Positions 32,650 to 42,654 are shown, counted from the first letter of the stretch. The stretch: 64,000 nucleotides of DNA from Desulfuromonas sp. CSMB_57 (GCF_020194955.2 NZ_JAFCIY020000006.1:216723-280722), one strand, 5' to 3'. Numbers and translations: made by a program. The notes: generated from the sequence alone by a model not told the origin.

Positions 32650-33447
32650 ATGCCGATTCATTGGACCAAAAAATTAGCCATCGGGATCCTTATCCTGGTT
32701 TCTCATGCCGCAGGCTCCTGGGCAGCGCCCTTGGCGGCTGATGAAGCCTCGGAAATCCGTCGACTTGGGTATTCCATCCAGGTTGGGGCCTTCGCCCGTT
32801 ATGAAAACGCCGAGCGGTTGGCGGCCAAACTTCAGGATCAGGGCATCGATGCCTACTTTTTCAAAAAAGATGACGGTGTTTTTGCGGTCCGCTTCGGTGA
32901 TTATTCCACCCGCAGCCAAGCCCGCCAAGCCGCAAAAGCCCTGGCGGTTTCGCGCATCATCGAGTCCTACTATATCACGGCACCCATCGCCGCGCCCCTG
33001 CAACCGGTCGGCACCATGCCCCCTGCCGGCGCCGCAAAAACCCCGCCCAAATCCATCTCTCACCCCAAACATACCAATGAACTCGGCGAGGTAGCGGCCC
33101 GCACCGCGGAACGCTTTGTCGGCATCCCGTATAAATGGGGCGGCAATACGGTTGTTGAGGGGCTGGATTGCAGCGCATTCGTCAAGGCGGTCTATTATCT
33201 TTGCGGCATCAACATTCCCCGCACCTCGGCCGAACAGTTCAAAGCCGGAAAAATGATCCCGGAGACCGACCTTGCCGATGGCGATCTGGTCTTCTTCGGC
33301 CACGACAACCAGGTGAGCCACGTAGGCATCTATGTGGGCAACGGCAAATTTGTCCATGCACCCCAGCGCAACGACGAAATAAAAGTGGCCGAACTACAGA
33401 GGCCGGGCTTTTCGAAGAGATTTCTCGGTGCCCGCCGTTTCTTCTAG
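32650..33447 (+). CDS. secreted SPOR-domain NlpC/P60 peptidoglycan hydrolase
   Basis: 265 residues. A signal peptide covers about residues 1-25 (KLAIGILILVSHAAGSWA). A SPOR-like domain, GYSIQVGAFARYENAERLAAKL, runs from about 40 to 110 and should bind denuded septal glycan. After a Pro/Ala linker comes the NlpC/P60 domain (about 148-265) with the catalytic Cys in VEGLDCSAFVKAVYYL and the His in QVSHVGIYVGNGKFVHAP, so it is predicted to cut peptide stems (gamma-D-Glu to diamino acid). It stands alone, between its own promoter and terminator. Confidence 0.92.
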   Translation: MPIHWTKKLAIGILILVSHAAGSWAAPLAADEASEIRRLGYSIQVGAFARYENAERLAAKLQDQGIDAYFFKKDDGVFAVRFGDYSTRSQARQAAKALAVSRIIESYYITAPIAAPLQPVGTMPPAGAAKTPPKSISHPKHTNELGEVAARTAERFVGIPYKWGGNTVVEGLDCSAFVKAVYYLCGINIPRTSAEQFKAGKMIPETDLADGDLVFFGHDNQVSHVGIYVGNGKFVHAPQRNDEIKVAELQRPGFSKRFLGARRFF

Positions 33448-33453
33448 AAGAAT

Positions 33454-33486
33454 GAAAGCCCTCGATAACGAGGGCTTTCGCTTTTC
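33454..33486 (+). terminator. intrinsic terminator after the NlpC/P60 gene
   Basis: Perfect 11-bp stem GAAAGCCCTCG / CGAGGGCTTTC with an ATAA loop, followed by GCTTTTCTGG. Starts 6 bases after the stop codon. Confidence 0.85.
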
Positions 33487-33692
33487 TGGTGTGATTCATT
33501 CGGGCAAGGCGGCGCCGCCTCCTGTTTCAAATCGGCAAAACTACCATTCGGGACAAAAATCTGCTAAGGTCGCCTGCGTTCGAAAAGACCGCTCCAGCAC
33601 ACGCCCCTCCGAAGGTTAACCGCCGACGGTGAGGCGGGCCGGCACGCAGGTCAAAACCGAGCAATTTTCACCGGAAAGGAATCTTGCCGACC

Positions 33693-34991
33693 ATGTACTG
33701 GAATCCCCATATCGAACAGGCCGACCTCCCGACCCTGCGCGCCTTGCAGGCTCAACGCCTGCGCGACACCATTGCACACGCGGAGCGCTCGCCGTTTTAC
33801 GGGGCGTTGTTCGCAAAGTGCGGCATCAGCACCGATTCCATCCGCAGCGTGGAAGACATTCGACGCTTGCCTTTCACCACCAAGGAAGATCTGCGCAGCC
33901 ACTTCCCCTACGGTTTTCTGACCGTGGACAAAAAGGATACGGTGCGTTTGCACTGCTCCAGCGGCACCACCGGGAACCCGACGGTCATATTTCATAATCG
34001 GCACGATCTGGACAGCTGGTCCAACCTGGTGGCCCGCTCCCTGTATTGCGCCGGGGTGCGCGACACGGATGTTTTCCAAAACATCTGCGGTTATGGCCTG
34101 TTCACCGGCGGGTTGGGCTTTCAGTACGGCGCCGAACGCCTCGGCGCGCTGGTCATCCCGGCAGCGGCCGGCAACACTACCCGCCAGATTCGGCTGATGC
34201 AGGACTTCGCCACCACGGCCGTACACACTATTCCCAGTTACCTGTTCCGTCTGCATACCGCCTTCGCCGAGATGGGGCTCGACCCCGCTCGCGACACGGC
34301 CTTACGCCTGTTCGTCATCGGCGCGGAACCCCATACCGAAGAACAGCGCCGGCGTATCGAGGACCTGTTCGGTGTCAAGGCCTTCAACTCCTACGGCCTG
34401 TCGGAAATGAACGGCCCGGGAGTGGCCTTCGAGTGCACCTGCCAGAACGGTCTCCATGTCTGGGAGGACTGTTTTCTGACGGAAATCGTCCATCCCCAGA
34501 CCCTGGAACCGGTGGTCGAGGGTGAAGTCGGAGAACTGGTGTTTACCACGCTGGATCGCCAGGCCATGCCGCTGGTACGCTACCGGACCCGGGATCTGAC
34601 CCGTTTTTTACCCGGAACCTGCCCCTGTGGCCGCAACCATCGACGCATCGATCGCATCAGCGGCCGCACGGACGACATGTTCATCGTCAAGGGGTGCAAT
34701 ATTTTCCCCATGCAGATCGAAAAAATCCTGATGCGGTTTGCCCAGGTCGGGACGGATTATCTTATTCTGCTGCAGACCCGGAACGGGGTCGACGAGATCA
34801 CCATCCAGGTCGAAATGCAGGCCGCCTGGTTTACCGGCGACCTGGCCGCCCTGGAAAAGCTGGCCCGCCAGATCGTGCACGAGGTTCGGGATGAAATCCT
34901 GGTGACCCCCACCGTGCAACTGGTGGAACCGGGCAGTCTGCCCAAGAGTGAAGGCAAGGCAGTCCGGGTTCGGGATGAGCGGCAGGCGTGA
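33693..34991 (+). CDS. paaK: phenylacetate-CoA ligase family protein
   Basis: AMP-forming acyl-CoA synthetase, 432 residues from ATG 33693 (a TTG three codons earlier, nearer GGAAAGGA, is also possible). HCSSGTTGNPTVIFHN (about 90-105) is the phosphate-binding P-loop; YGLSEMNGPGVAFEC (about 235-249) is the AMP motif; YRTRDLTRFLPG (about 297-308) and a C-terminal lid domain with VKGCNIFPMQIEKIL follow. The next gene is an ACT-domain protein, a pairing common in anaerobes with arylpyruvate oxidoreductases. It likely activates or releases aryl acetates; specificity cannot be read from sequence. Confidence 0.88.
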   Translation: MYWNPHIEQADLPTLRALQAQRLRDTIAHAERSPFYGALFAKCGISTDSIRSVEDIRRLPFTTKEDLRSHFPYGFLTVDKKDTVRLHCSSGTTGNPTVIFHNRHDLDSWSNLVARSLYCAGVRDTDVFQNICGYGLFTGGLGFQYGAERLGALVIPAAAGNTTRQIRLMQDFATTAVHTIPSYLFRLHTAFAEMGLDPARDTALRLFVIGAEPHTEEQRRRIEDLFGVKAFNSYGLSEMNGPGVAFECTCQNGLHVWEDCFLTEIVHPQTLEPVVEGEVGELVFTTLDRQAMPLVRYRTRDLTRFLPGTCPCGRNHRRIDRISGRTDDMFIVKGCNIFPMQIEKILMRFAQVGTDYLILLQTRNGVDEITIQVEMQAAWFTGDLAALEKLARQIVHEVRDEILVTPTVQLVEPGSLPKSEGKAVRVRDERQA

Positions 34992-35066
34992 CGTGCCGAC
35001 GGCAAATGGAAAGCGGGGCGGCCGCCTGAAACGACAGGCAGTCGGCCCCGCAACGAGGAGGGATCA

Positions 35067-35501
35067 ATGATTGCGCATCAATTGTCGATTTTCCTGGAAA
35101 ACAAGCCCGGTCGACTGGAAAAAGTCACCGCGGTGCTCAAGGACAAGGGCATCAACATCCGGGCCATGACCCTGGCCACCAGTACGGCGGGCTGGGGGAT
35201 TCTCAACCTGATTGTCGATCGCCCGCAGGAGGCCTGCCGACATTTGTCCGAAACGGGTCATCCGGCGGTATTGCGGGAAATCGTCGTGGTGCGCATGGCG
35301 GACCGCCCGGGGGCGCTGCACGACATGCTGGTCCTGCTCGCCAATGCCGGCATCAATGTCCAGAATGCCTACGGAACGGTGCTCGGCGATGGCCAGACGG
35401 CGATTCTGATCATCGACGTGGAACATACCGAACATGCCCGTCAGCTGTTTACCGCCGCCGGCGTGGCCACCCTGACGGCGGAAGAAGTCTACTGTGTCTG
35501 A
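35067..35501 (+). CDS. tandem ACT-domain protein
   Basis: 144 residues with two ACT domains: HQLSIFLENKPGRLEKVTAVLKDKGINI (about 4-31) and IVVVRMADRPGALHDMLVLLANAGINV (about 71-97). Such stand-alone proteins bind amino acids and are regularly encoded after paaK in anaerobic delta-proteobacteria and archaea, suggesting an aromatic amino-acid sensor for the ligase. It follows paaK by 75 bases and GAGGAGG; its 3' end overlaps the glucosaminidase start by 8 bases. Confidence 0.85.
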   Translation: MIAHQLSIFLENKPGRLEKVTAVLKDKGINIRAMTLATSTAGWGILNLIVDRPQEACRHLSETGHPAVLREIVVVRMADRPGALHDMLVLLANAGINVQNAYGTVLGDGQTAILIIDVEHTEHARQLFTAAGVATLTAEEVYCV

Positions 35502-36654
35502 GCCCCGAATCCGCCCCGTATCCGCGGCCAAGCGCCCCCTGCTCCGCCTGCTGGCGGCCGCACTGGCAACCCTGTTCTGCCTGGTGCCGGCCAGCCCTTT
35601 CGCAACATCGAGCCCGGAACCGCCGCGCCCAAGCCTGGAAGCCCAAATCGGCCAAATGTTGATGGTGGCCTTCCAGGGCTCACACCTGCCCGCCGACCAT
35701 CCCATTCTGGCGGACATCCGGCAACGCAACCTGGGCGGAGTGATCCTGTTCAATTACGGCGGCAATGCTCAAAAACCCGCCGGCAACATCGAGTCTCCGA
35801 CGCAACTGCGGGCCCTCACAACCCGGTTGCAGAAGGCCGCGGCCATCCCCCTGCTCATCGCCATCGACCAGGAAGGCGGCCGCATCGTGCGCCTGAAACA
35901 GGAGTTCGGCTTTCCCGCCACCGACTCCTTTCAATACCTGGGGCAGCGCAACGATCCGGCCCTGACCCATGATCGCTCGGCGATCATCGCCCGCACCTTG
36001 CGCCGCGCCGGGGTCAACCTCAACCTGAGCCCGGTGGTGGATCTGGACAGGAATCGTCACAACCCCGTCATCGGCGGGCTGGAACGAAGCTTCGGCGAAG
36101 CCCCGGAGCGGGTCTACCGCCATGCCCGACAGGTGATCCTGGCCCATCACGCCGAGGGTGTGCTTTGCGCCCTGAAACACTTTCCGGGCCACGGCAGTTC
36201 CGCCGGAGACTCCCATCACGGCTTCGTGGATGTGACCGATACCTGGTCGGCGGACGAGTTGCTGCCCTACCGCAAGCTGATCGGCGAAGGGCTGGCCGAC
36301 GTGGTGCTGACCGCCCACGTCTTCAACGGACGGCTCGATCCGGAACATCCCGCCACCCTCTCCGGCCCCGTCATCGACGGGCTGTTGCGCGGCGAACTGG
36401 GGTTTGACGGGGTCGTGCTCAGCGACGATCTGACCATGGGCGCCATCACCCGCCACTACACCCATGCCGAGGCGGTGGAGCGGGCCATCCATGCCGGCGT
36501 GGACATCCTGCTGATTGCCGACAGCAGCGCCGAAACCACGGCCCGCACCATCGACGTAATCCGGGAACTGGTCGCCCGGGGAGCCGTCAGCCGGGAACGC
36601 ATCGAACACTCCTATCGCCGCATTCTGGCGCTGAAGCAAAAACTCCGCCGCTGA
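35494..36654 (+). CDS. secreted family 3 beta-N-acetylglucosaminidase (NagZ-like)
   Basis: 386 residues from GTG 35494, inside the preceding gene's end. An N-terminal signal segment (about 16-36, LLRLLAAALATLFCLVPAS) implies export, unlike cytoplasmic E. coli NagZ. The GH3 barrel shows IDQEGGRIVRL (about 126-136), the NagZ His-Asp loop KHFPGHGSSAGDSHHGF (about 225-241) and the nucleophile Asp in GVVLSDDLTMGAI (about 307-319). It should remove GlcNAc from muropeptides or other glycans in the periplasm. The coupling to an ACT gene looks positional rather than functional. Confidence 0.88.
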   Translation: MSEPRIRPVSAAKRPLLRLLAAALATLFCLVPASPFATSSPEPPRPSLEAQIGQMLMVAFQGSHLPADHPILADIRQRNLGGVILFNYGGNAQKPAGNIESPTQLRALTTRLQKAAAIPLLIAIDQEGGRIVRLKQEFGFPATDSFQYLGQRNDPALTHDRSAIIARTLRRAGVNLNLSPVVDLDRNRHNPVIGGLERSFGEAPERVYRHARQVILAHHAEGVLCALKHFPGHGSSAGDSHHGFVDVTDTWSADELLPYRKLIGEGLADVVLTAHVFNGRLDPEHPATLSGPVIDGLLRGELGFDGVVLSDDLTMGAITRHYTHAEAVERAIHAGVDILLIADSSAETTARTIDVIRELVARGAVSRERIEHSYRRILALKQKLRR

Positions 36655-36682
36655 CCGGCGCGGCAGCCATGCGGCCCGCCTC

Positions 36683-37522
36683 TCACAGAGGCTTGTACCA
36701 GACGTTCATGCTCTCCAGTCGCCCGCAGATCTGGGTGTTGTTGCGCAACGTACCGCCGTATTCATACCCTTCCCGGGCGAAAGTGATGTTCATGCCAAAG
36801 GAATAGGACCGGGCGATGGTATAGGCGGTGCGGATGCCTTCCCGCCGCACCATGTCTTCCATCCTGGCCAGAAGGGTACCGGCCAGGCCCTGCCCCCGGG
36901 ACTCGGGCAGGGTGGCGAAATCGGTCATTTCCGCATGTCCCCCGTCCGCGAACAATTCCGCTGAAGCAAGCGCGACCAGCTTCCCTCCTTGCCAGGCACC
37001 GACATAGCGCACATGAGTGGCCATGGTTTCCCGCAGATAATCCGCATCGTGAATGGGAAAGGGGTAGCTGTCGAACACCTTGCCGTACAGCTCCGCCGCC
37101 TCGGCGACCTCGTCGCTTTGCAACGGCCGCAACCGAAAGGCCTGCTCCCCTTCCGCCATCGGCTGCCGGCCGGTTCCCTGCCGGCCCCGGGCGGTTTTCA
37201 GAATGTCCGCAAGTACTTCGGGCCGCGCCTCCCGCTCCCGTTCCGGCTTGAAAAATTTGCCGAGAAACACGCCATCCGCTTCCCCCTTGAACATTCCCGG
37301 AATCCGGGCTTCCAGCCGGTAACCGCGCTGCAGAAAGGGCTCCGTCAGGGGTTGCGGAACCTTGGCGAAAATCTTTCCATAGTCCCGTGCCCCGGCAAGT
37401 CGCTCCAGGTCATCCAGGATGCCCGGGCAATCCTCCGCCGCCAATTTCATCAGATAGATGCGGTCGTTGGCCGGACCGTGTTGAAGTACGGAGCGACCCC
37501 ACCGTTCCAGCCGATCAGCCAT
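36683..37522 (-). CDS. ablB: beta-lysine N6-acetyltransferase
   Basis: GNAT-family enzyme of 279 residues that acetylates beta-lysine to N-epsilon-acetyl-beta-lysine, a compatible solute. The acetyl-CoA loop is in [22 protein letters not shown] (about 200-221), and [37 protein letters not shown] C-terminus (here [13 protein letters not shown] then [13 protein letters not shown]) is characteristic of AblB. The start overlaps the ablA stop by 8 bases, so the two are translationally coupled. The pairing with lysine 2,3-aminomutase defines the pathway. Confidence 0.9.
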   Translation of the reverse strand: MADRLERWGRSVLQHGPANDRIYLMKLAAEDCPGILDDLERLAGARDYGKIFAKVPQPLTEPFLQRGYRLEARIPGMFKGEADGVFLGKFFKPEREREARPEVLADILKTARGRQGTGRQPMAEGEQAFRLRPLQSDEVAEAAELYGKVFDSYPFPIHDADYLRETMATHVRYVGAWQGGKLVALASAELFADGGHAEMTDFATLPESRGQGLAGTLLARMEDMVRREGIRTAYTIARSYSFGMNITFAREGYEYGGTLRNNTQICGRLESMNVWYKPL

Positions 37523-38831
37523 CCTCGCCTCTCCTTTCCATGCGTGAGTTGTTCTCGGGAGTCAGAGAGATGGTCGGATCGTAATCGGACAACAGCAGTT
37601 CAATGCCCGTGGCCTTGGATTCTTCGGCATCCTCAAGCTTGAGTTGCAGTCGGCAGTCACGGCATTGCCGGTTGCAGAAAATGGGTTCGTAGCTGTTGGG
37701 TTCCTGATAAGTCGTAATGACCCCCTCAAAATTGCGCAACACCACCTTGTTGGTGGACAGGGAGATCAGGTAATTGGGGTTGAGAGGAATCTTGCCGCCG
37801 CCGCCGGGCGCATCGATGACATAGGTCGGCACGGCAAAGCCGCTGGTATGCCCGATGAGGCTCTCCATGATTTCGATGCCCTTGCCGACAGGCGTGCGAA
37901 AATGTGTCAACCCCTCGGACAGATCGCACTGGTAGAGATAGTAGGGGCGGACCCGGTTCTCCACCAGCTTGTGCACCAGGGAACGGATGATGCGCTGGCA
38001 ATCATTGACACCGGACAGCAGTACCGTCTGGTTGCCGAGAGGGATGCCGGCGTCGGCCAACCGGGCCAGAGCCTGACGGGCCGATGCGGTCAACTCTCGG
38101 GGATGGTTGAAATGGGTATTGATCCACAGGGGATGATGCCGACGCAGCATGGCCACCAGTTCGTCGGTGATGCGATAGGGCAGCACCACGGGCATGCGCG
38201 TACCGAGTCGGACAATCTGCACATGGGGGATATTCCGCAGGGCGGTCAGGATCCAATCCAGGTAGGCATCCGGGAGCATCAGCGGATCCCCGCCGGACAG
38301 CAGCACGTCGCGCACCTCGGGGTGTTCGGCGATATAGGCCAACCCCCGTTCGATCTCCTCCTTGCCGGGGATGGAGTCTACATCCCCCACCTTGCGCTTG
38401 CGGGTACAGTGCCGGCAGTACATGGCGCAGACATTGCTGACGTGAAACAGCACCCGATCCGGATAACGATGGGTAATCCCCGGCACCGGACTGTCCTGGT
38501 CCTCGGCCAGAGGATCAGCCATTTCGTGAGGCTCGACGATCAGTTCCTCGGGCACGGGAAATGCCTGTTTGAAGACCGGATCGTTATAGTAGTCGTCAAC
38601 GTCGATCAGGGAGAGATAATAGGGGGTTATGCCGAGGGGAAATTTTTCGATGGTACGGGATACATTCTTTTTAAACTCATCTTCCAGCTTTATACCCGTC
38701 ACCTTTTCGAATGTAGCGACATCACGGACTGAATGCTGAATGTGCCACCGCCAATCGAGCCAGTGTTCCTTGAAGGTGTCATAACTTCCTATCTGCTCTG
38801 CGATATGCCTCTGAAACTTGGAATAAGTCAT
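37515..38831 (-). CDS. ablA: L-lysine 2,3-aminomutase
   Basis: Radical SAM, PLP-dependent enzyme converting L-alpha-lysine to beta-lysine. The 438 residues show the cluster motif [19 protein letters not shown] (about 130-148), GGDPLMLPD (about 178-186), the PLP lysine in [19 protein letters not shown] (about 335-353) and a C-terminal [10 protein letters not shown] cysteine set. First gene of ablA-ablB under a strong promoter. It implies life at raised or variable salinity, as in marine relatives; lysine fermentation is the alternative, but ablB favours osmolyte synthesis. Confidence 0.94.
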   Translation of the reverse strand: MTYSKFQRHIAEQIGSYDTFKEHWLDWRWHIQHSVRDVATFEKVTGIKLEDEFKKNVSRTIEKFPLGITPYYLSLIDVDDYYNDPVFKQAFPVPEELIVEPHEMADPLAEDQDSPVPGITHRYPDRVLFHVSNVCAMYCRHCTRKRKVGDVDSIPGKEEIERGLAYIAEHPEVRDVLLSGGDPLMLPDAYLDWILTALRNIPHVQIVRLGTRMPVVLPYRITDELVAMLRRHHPLWINTHFNHPRELTASARQALARLADAGIPLGNQTVLLSGVNDCQRIIRSLVHKLVENRVRPYYLYQCDLSEGLTHFRTPVGKGIEIMESLIGHTSGFAVPTYVIDAPGGGGKIPLNPNYLISLSTNKVVLRNFEGVITTYQEPNSYEPIFCNRQCRDCRLQLKLEDAEESKATGIELLLSDYDPTISLTPENNSRMERRGEDG

Positions 38832-38836
38832 TTTTC

Positions 38837-38882
38837 TCCTTCCAGAATTAATTTTAATCGAATATACCAGACTCTGGAAGGA
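38837..38882. promoter_or_regulatory. 10-bp inverted repeat around the ablA promoter, candidate operator
   Basis: TCCTTCCAGA (38837-38846) and TCTGGAAGGA (38873-38882) are perfect inverted copies 26 bases apart. One arm is in the promoter spacer and the other over the ribosome-binding site, so the upstream arm is not transcribed and an RNA hairpin cannot explain the symmetry. Confidence 0.5.
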
Positions 38883-38889
38883 TTGTCAA
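38861..38889 (-). promoter_or_regulatory. strong sigma-70 promoter of ablA-ablB
   Basis: Minus strand: TTGACA (38884-38889), 17 bases, TATATT (38861-38866). One mismatch to consensus in total, with a short leader of about 25 bases. Confidence 0.85.
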
Positions 38890-38928
38890 ACCTGTGATTA
38901 AATTTTTTAAATTTTAAAATAGGAAGAA

Positions 38929-39279
38929 TCACCAAGGCAACTGAACGGTGATCGGCGCCGCAGGCGCGATGGACCCGCTTCGCAGGGGCCTGAGGGTCCG
39001 GGTGAGATAGGCCACTACCCCATCGAGCTTGGCACCCGGCACCCAGGCCCAGGTTACCAGCAGGGGCCGATGAGCCTCTCTCTGCAGGCAGGCATCCCTT
39101 TGGTGTGCCCGCAATGAATCCCGAAGCACTCCCTGACCCACGCGAGCCACCGTCAATGCCGGTTGCTCCCACCAGATGACATACACACCGGTACGATTTT
39201 CGAAATAAGGCTGCTCCAGATCGAGACCGAAAAGATCGCACCAATCCCGGTTTTGGCGACGGACCCAGTTCAACTGCAT
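38929..39279 (-). CDS. conserved hypothetical protein, 116 residues
   Basis: A Trp-rich soluble protein with FENRTGVYVIWWEQPALTVARVGQGVLRDSLRAHQRD around residues 26-62, a pattern like a GIY-YIG-like small fold (GVYVI, then VGQG), followed by VTWAWVPGAKLDGVVAYL and ending APITVQLPW. A true GIY-YIG nuclease would carry conserved Arg and Glu residues that I cannot confirm, so no activity is claimed. AGGAGG lies 7 bases before the ATG. It precedes ablA in the same direction, but ablA has its own promoter. Confidence 0.7.
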   Translation of the reverse strand: MQLNWVRRQNRDWCDLFGLDLEQPYFENRTGVYVIWWEQPALTVARVGQGVLRDSLRAHQRDACLQREAHRPLLVTWAWVPGAKLDGVVAYLTRTLRPLRSGSIAPAAPITVQLPW

Positions 39280-39649
39280 AACAAGCCTCCTTAAGCATAT
39301 TTTAGTTTACAAATGTGAATCTATCGCAAGCCGCATTATAAATCAATGCAAATTTATCGAAACTAATTGCCGAATTTCCATATTTTTCGGCTCTTCCCCC
39401 ACTATCGGCGGACGCCGCCGCAACACTTGGTGCAGGCAACCGTTTTCCCAGAAATGTTGCATGATAAAGAGCTTTTACAGGGCATTCATACCTTTGAAAA
39501 ATCTTGCATGAACCTTTCGATTGTGATAGTTTTCCCGCGATTTACTGGCACCCATGAATGTTGCTCTCCGGGCCATTCACAGCACCACCCTGCTCATCTT
39601 GATCATCACTATAACTGCCGATACATGCCCAGCCGCCAAGGAGTCAACC
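39280..39649. other. 370-base divergent intergenic region upstream of the V-ATPase operon
   Basis: AT-rich near 39290-39390, which should hold the promoter of the minus-strand 116-residue gene (a perfect TATAAT is at 39331-39336 on that strand). For the V-ATPase side the best match is TTGCAT (39504-39509), 17 bases, TAGTTT (39527-39532). A frame from 39554 is open into atpE but has no ribosome site and is not homologous. Confidence 0.45.
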
Positions 39650-40255
39650 ATGGCCGAAGAACTCCAGTCTTTTCTCAATCGCATCCACCAAGAGGGCATC
39701 AAAAGCGGCGAGGACGAAGCCCAAAAGATCATCGCCGATGCCCAGGCCAAAGCGGACCTGATCCTCAAGCGGGCCAAAACCGAAGGCGATGAAATTGTCA
39801 ACCGTGCCAGGAAAGAAGCCGACAACCTGGTCAATCATGGCAAGGAAGCCTTGCGTCTGGCGGCACGCGACACTCTTCTCGGTCTGCGGCACGAGTTGCA
39901 GACCCGCATGCAGACCGTATTCCAGGACCTGGCCGGCGAGGCTCTGAGCCCTGCAGCGATTGCCGATGTCCTAGGCGATATCATCAAGAGTTATCAGGCC
40001 GCGGGCACGGACAGCTTCAGCCTGGAGGTGCTGCTGCCGGCGGACCGCTGTCAAGAGCTTGAAGCGGCACTGAAGTCCCGGTTGGCGGATAATCTGGTCA
40101 AACAGTGCTCCATCGCACCGGCGCCGGGCATCCGGGGCGGTTTCCAGTTGCGTCTGGAAGGGGAGGAAATCCTTTACGACTTCAGCGATGAAGCCCTGGC
40201 CGAGGCAATGGGAACCTTTCTGAGCCCGAAACTGGTCGCCCTGCTTAAAGTCTGA
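39650..40255 (+). CDS. atpE: V-type ATP synthase subunit E (peripheral stalk)
   Basis: 201 residues from ATG 39650 with AAGGAG seven bases upstream. A long N-terminal coiled coil (about 1-95, Ala/Lys/Glu-rich with EAQKIIADAQAKADLILKRAKTEGDEI) and a compact C-terminal domain (about 105-201; LEVLLPADRCQELEAAL, GGFQLRLEGEEILYDFSDEAL) match subunit E. It links the catalytic head to membrane subunit I. First gene of the operon. Confidence 0.88.
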   Translation: MAEELQSFLNRIHQEGIKSGEDEAQKIIADAQAKADLILKRAKTEGDEIVNRARKEADNLVNHGKEALRLAARDTLLGLRHELQTRMQTVFQDLAGEALSPAAIADVLGDIIKSYQAAGTDSFSLEVLLPADRCQELEAALKSRLADNLVKQCSIAPAPGIRGGFQLRLEGEEILYDFSDEALAEAMGTFLSPKLVALLKV

Positions 40256-40257
40256 CC

Positions 40258-40818
40258 ATGGCCACGCAATATTATTTCCTTATCAGTTCGCTGCCGTTGT
40301 TGAGATTCGGCGTCACTCCCTTTCTGTCCTCGGCCCGCTTCCTGGAACTGGTGGCCGAACAGGCGGGTCAGGCCCTGGCCGAACAACTGGCGGCGGTCTC
40401 CTTGGCACCTGAGGAACCAGGACGGTTCGCCGCCGAGCGCTTCTGGTACGGCATGGAAACCCACATCCGGAACTACCTGCTGCGGGCCAGAAGTCAGAAA
40501 ACGACCCAGGTCGACCGCTGGCGGCGCCCGGAAAAGGACGTCTTCCCCAGCCTCGACCACCAGCTGCACAAGGCCTTGGGGGCGCCGAACCCCCTGGAAC
40601 GGGAGCGGCAACTGGATGCCATCCGCTGGGAACTGCTGGATGAACCCCTGATTGGTGAAAACTTTTCGGTGGACGCTTTGGTGGTTTATCGGCTACGCCT
40701 GCTGATTGCGGAAAAATGGCAGGCCTTCTCCAGCGACCAAGGGCGCGAGGTCTTGAACGCGCTGGTCGACCAGGCCCGCGAAGAAGCGCGCCGGGTGCGT
40801 ACCCTCGTCGAGCCGTAA
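40258..40818 (+). CDS. DUF2764 protein of V-ATPase operons
   Basis: 186 residues, beginning YYFLISSLPLLRFGVTPFLSSARFLEL and ending in charged helices with a WQAFSSDQGREVLNAL stretch. This family is found at the same position, between subunits E and A, in Chlamydia, spirochaete and Bacteroidetes V-ATPase operons. It may replace or resemble subunit C (stalk to rotor connection), for which no gene is present; that role is inference. It begins 3 bases after atpE. Confidence 0.8.
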   Translation: MATQYYFLISSLPLLRFGVTPFLSSARFLELVAEQAGQALAEQLAAVSLAPEEPGRFAAERFWYGMETHIRNYLLRARSQKTTQVDRWRRPEKDVFPSLDHQLHKALGAPNPLERERQLDAIRWELLDEPLIGENFSVDALVVYRLRLLIAEKWQAFSSDQGREVLNALVDQAREEARRVRTLVEP

Positions 40819-40917
40819 CCTGGCCGACGACCACCGGATTACAGAAATCCGGCGGCCCAACTAATCCGGTCCGGATTAACCCTGCAATGCCCTGTTACTT
40901 CGATTCCAGGAGAGCAA

Positions 40918-42654
40918 ATGGTCAGGAAACAATATAAAAAAGGCAAGGTTGTCGGCGTCAATGGCAACATGGTCAGCGTCCGCTACGAAACCACGGTCAT
41001 CCAGAACGAGGTTGCCTACGTTCTGACCGGCAATTGTCGTCTGAAGGGCGAGGTCATCCGGGTACGTGGCGAAGAAGCCGACCTGCAGATCTTCGAGGAT
41101 ACGCGCGACATCAAAATCGGCGACGGGGTGGAGTTTTCCGGAGAGTTGCTCTCTCTCCAACTGGGGCCAGGCCTGTTGACCAAGGTCTTCGACGGTCTGC
41201 AGAATCCGCTGCCGAAACTGGCGGAACAGGCCGGCTTCTTTCTGCAGCGCGGCCTGTACCTGGACCCCCTGGATCGGGAGCAGCAATGGGCTTTTACTCC
41301 GCAGGTCCAGGTCGGCGCCGTGGTCAGTGCCGGCGATGCGGTCGGAACCGTTCCCGAGGGCCTGTTCCAACACCGGATCATGGTGCCCTTCGCCTGGCCC
41401 GGGACCTGGCAGGTGGTCTGGATTGCTCCGACCTCCTACCTGACCGTGGACAACGTGGTCGCCCGTCTCAGCAACGGCCGCGAAGAGCGCCAGATGACCA
41501 TGGTACAGAGCTGGCCGGTAAAAATTCCCATCGACGCCTACCGAAAAAAGCATCTTCCCGTCGATCCCCTGGTTACCCAGATACGGGTCATCGATACCTT
41601 CTTTCCCGTGGCCAAGGGCGGCACATTCTGCGTGCCGGGCCCCTTCGGCGCGGGAAAAACCGTTCTGCAGCACAGCCTGTCGCGCTACTCCGAAGTCGAC
41701 GTGGTGATCATGGCGGCCTGCGGCGAACGGGCCGGCGAGGTGGTCGAAGTGCTCACCGAATTCCCTGAACTGGAAGATCCGCGCACCGGCCGCAGCCTGA
41801 TGGACCGCACCATCATCATCTGCAACACCAGCTCCATGCCGGTGGCGGCGCGCGAAACCTCCATCTACACCTCCGTGACCCTGGCGGAATATTATCGCCA
41901 GATGGGCCTGCATGTTCTGTTGCTCGCCGATTCGACCTCGCGCTGGGCCCAGGCCCTGCGTGAAATGTCCGGTCGTCTGGAGGAAATCCCCGGCGAGGAG
42001 GCCTTCCCCGCCTACCTGGAAACGCGCATCGCCGGGTTCTACGAACGGGCCGGCCTGGTCGAACTCAACGACGCCAGCTTCGGCTCCATCACCATCGGCG
42101 GCGCGGTCAGCCCCGCCGGCGGCAACTTCGAGGAACCGGTTACCCAGGGCACCCTGAAGGTGGTCGGCGGTTTCCTCGGTCTGTCCCGGGACCGGGCCAA
42201 CGCCCGCCGCTACCCGGCCATCAATCCCCTCGACAGCTGGAGCAAATACCATCCGGTAGTGCCCTCGCAAAAAGTGCGGCGGGCCCGCACCGTCCTGCAG
42301 CAGGGCAATGACATCAATCAGATGATGAAGGTGGTCGGCGAGGAAGGCACCCCGGTCGAGGACTTCACCCTGTTTCTGAAAAGCGAATTCCTCGATTCCG
42401 TATATCTGCAGCAGAACTCCTTCGACGCCATCGATGCGGCCTGTTCGGCGGAGCGGCAGAATTACCTGTTCGAGAAGGTACTCGGCGTCATCGAAGGGCA
42501 ATTCGACCTGGCCAGTCACGGCGAAGCCCGCAGTTTCTTCCAGAATCTGCGCCAACTTTTCATCGACTGGCACTATACCCCATGGGATTCCGGTGAATTC
42601 CGCGCCGCCGAGTCACGCATCGATGAACTTCTTGCAGCAAAGAGGCGTTCATGA
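40918..42654 (+). CDS. atpA: V-type ATP synthase catalytic subunit A
   Basis: Nucleotide-hydrolysing subunit, 578 residues. An N-terminal barrel (to about 75), the A-type insertion (about 115-190) and the P-loop [18 protein letters not shown] (about 241-258; Ala replaces the usual Ser of GPFGSGKT) are visible. Walker [24 protein letters not shown] (about 335-357) and [16 protein letters not shown] follow. The stop overlaps the atpB start by four bases, fitting balanced synthesis of A and B. Confidence 0.97.
   Translation: MVRKQYKKGKVVGVNGNMVSVRYETTVIQNEVAYVLTGNCRLKGEVIRVRGEEADLQIFEDTRDIKIGDGVEFSGELLSLQLGPGLLTKVFDGLQNPLPKLAEQAGFFLQRGLYLDPLDREQQWAFTPQVQVGAVVSAGDAVGTVPEGLFQHRIMVPFAWPGTWQVVWIAPTSYLTVDNVVARLSNGREERQMTMVQSWPVKIPIDAYRKKHLPVDPLVTQIRVIDTFFPVAKGGTFCVPGPFGAGKTVLQHSLSRYSEVDVVIMAACGERAGEVVEVLTEFPELEDPRTGRSLMDRTIIICNTSSMPVAARETSIYTSVTLAEYYRQMGLHVLLLADSTSRWAQALREMSGRLEEIPGEEAFPAYLETRIAGFYERAGLVELNDASFGSITIGGAVSPAGGNFEEPVTQGTLKVVGGFLGLSRDRANARRYPAINPLDSWSKYHPVVPSQKVRRARTVLQQGNDINQMMKVVGEEGTPVEDFTLFLKSEFLDSVYLQQNSFDAIDAACSAERQNYLFEKVLGVIEGQFDLASHGEARSFFQNLRQLFIDWHYTPWDSGEFRAAESRIDELLAAKRRS

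Noticed and set aside
38929..39279. GIY-YIG nuclease call for the 116-residue protein
   Set aside because: GVYVI followed by VGQG is suggestive, but the conserved catalytic Arg and Glu positions could not be confirmed.
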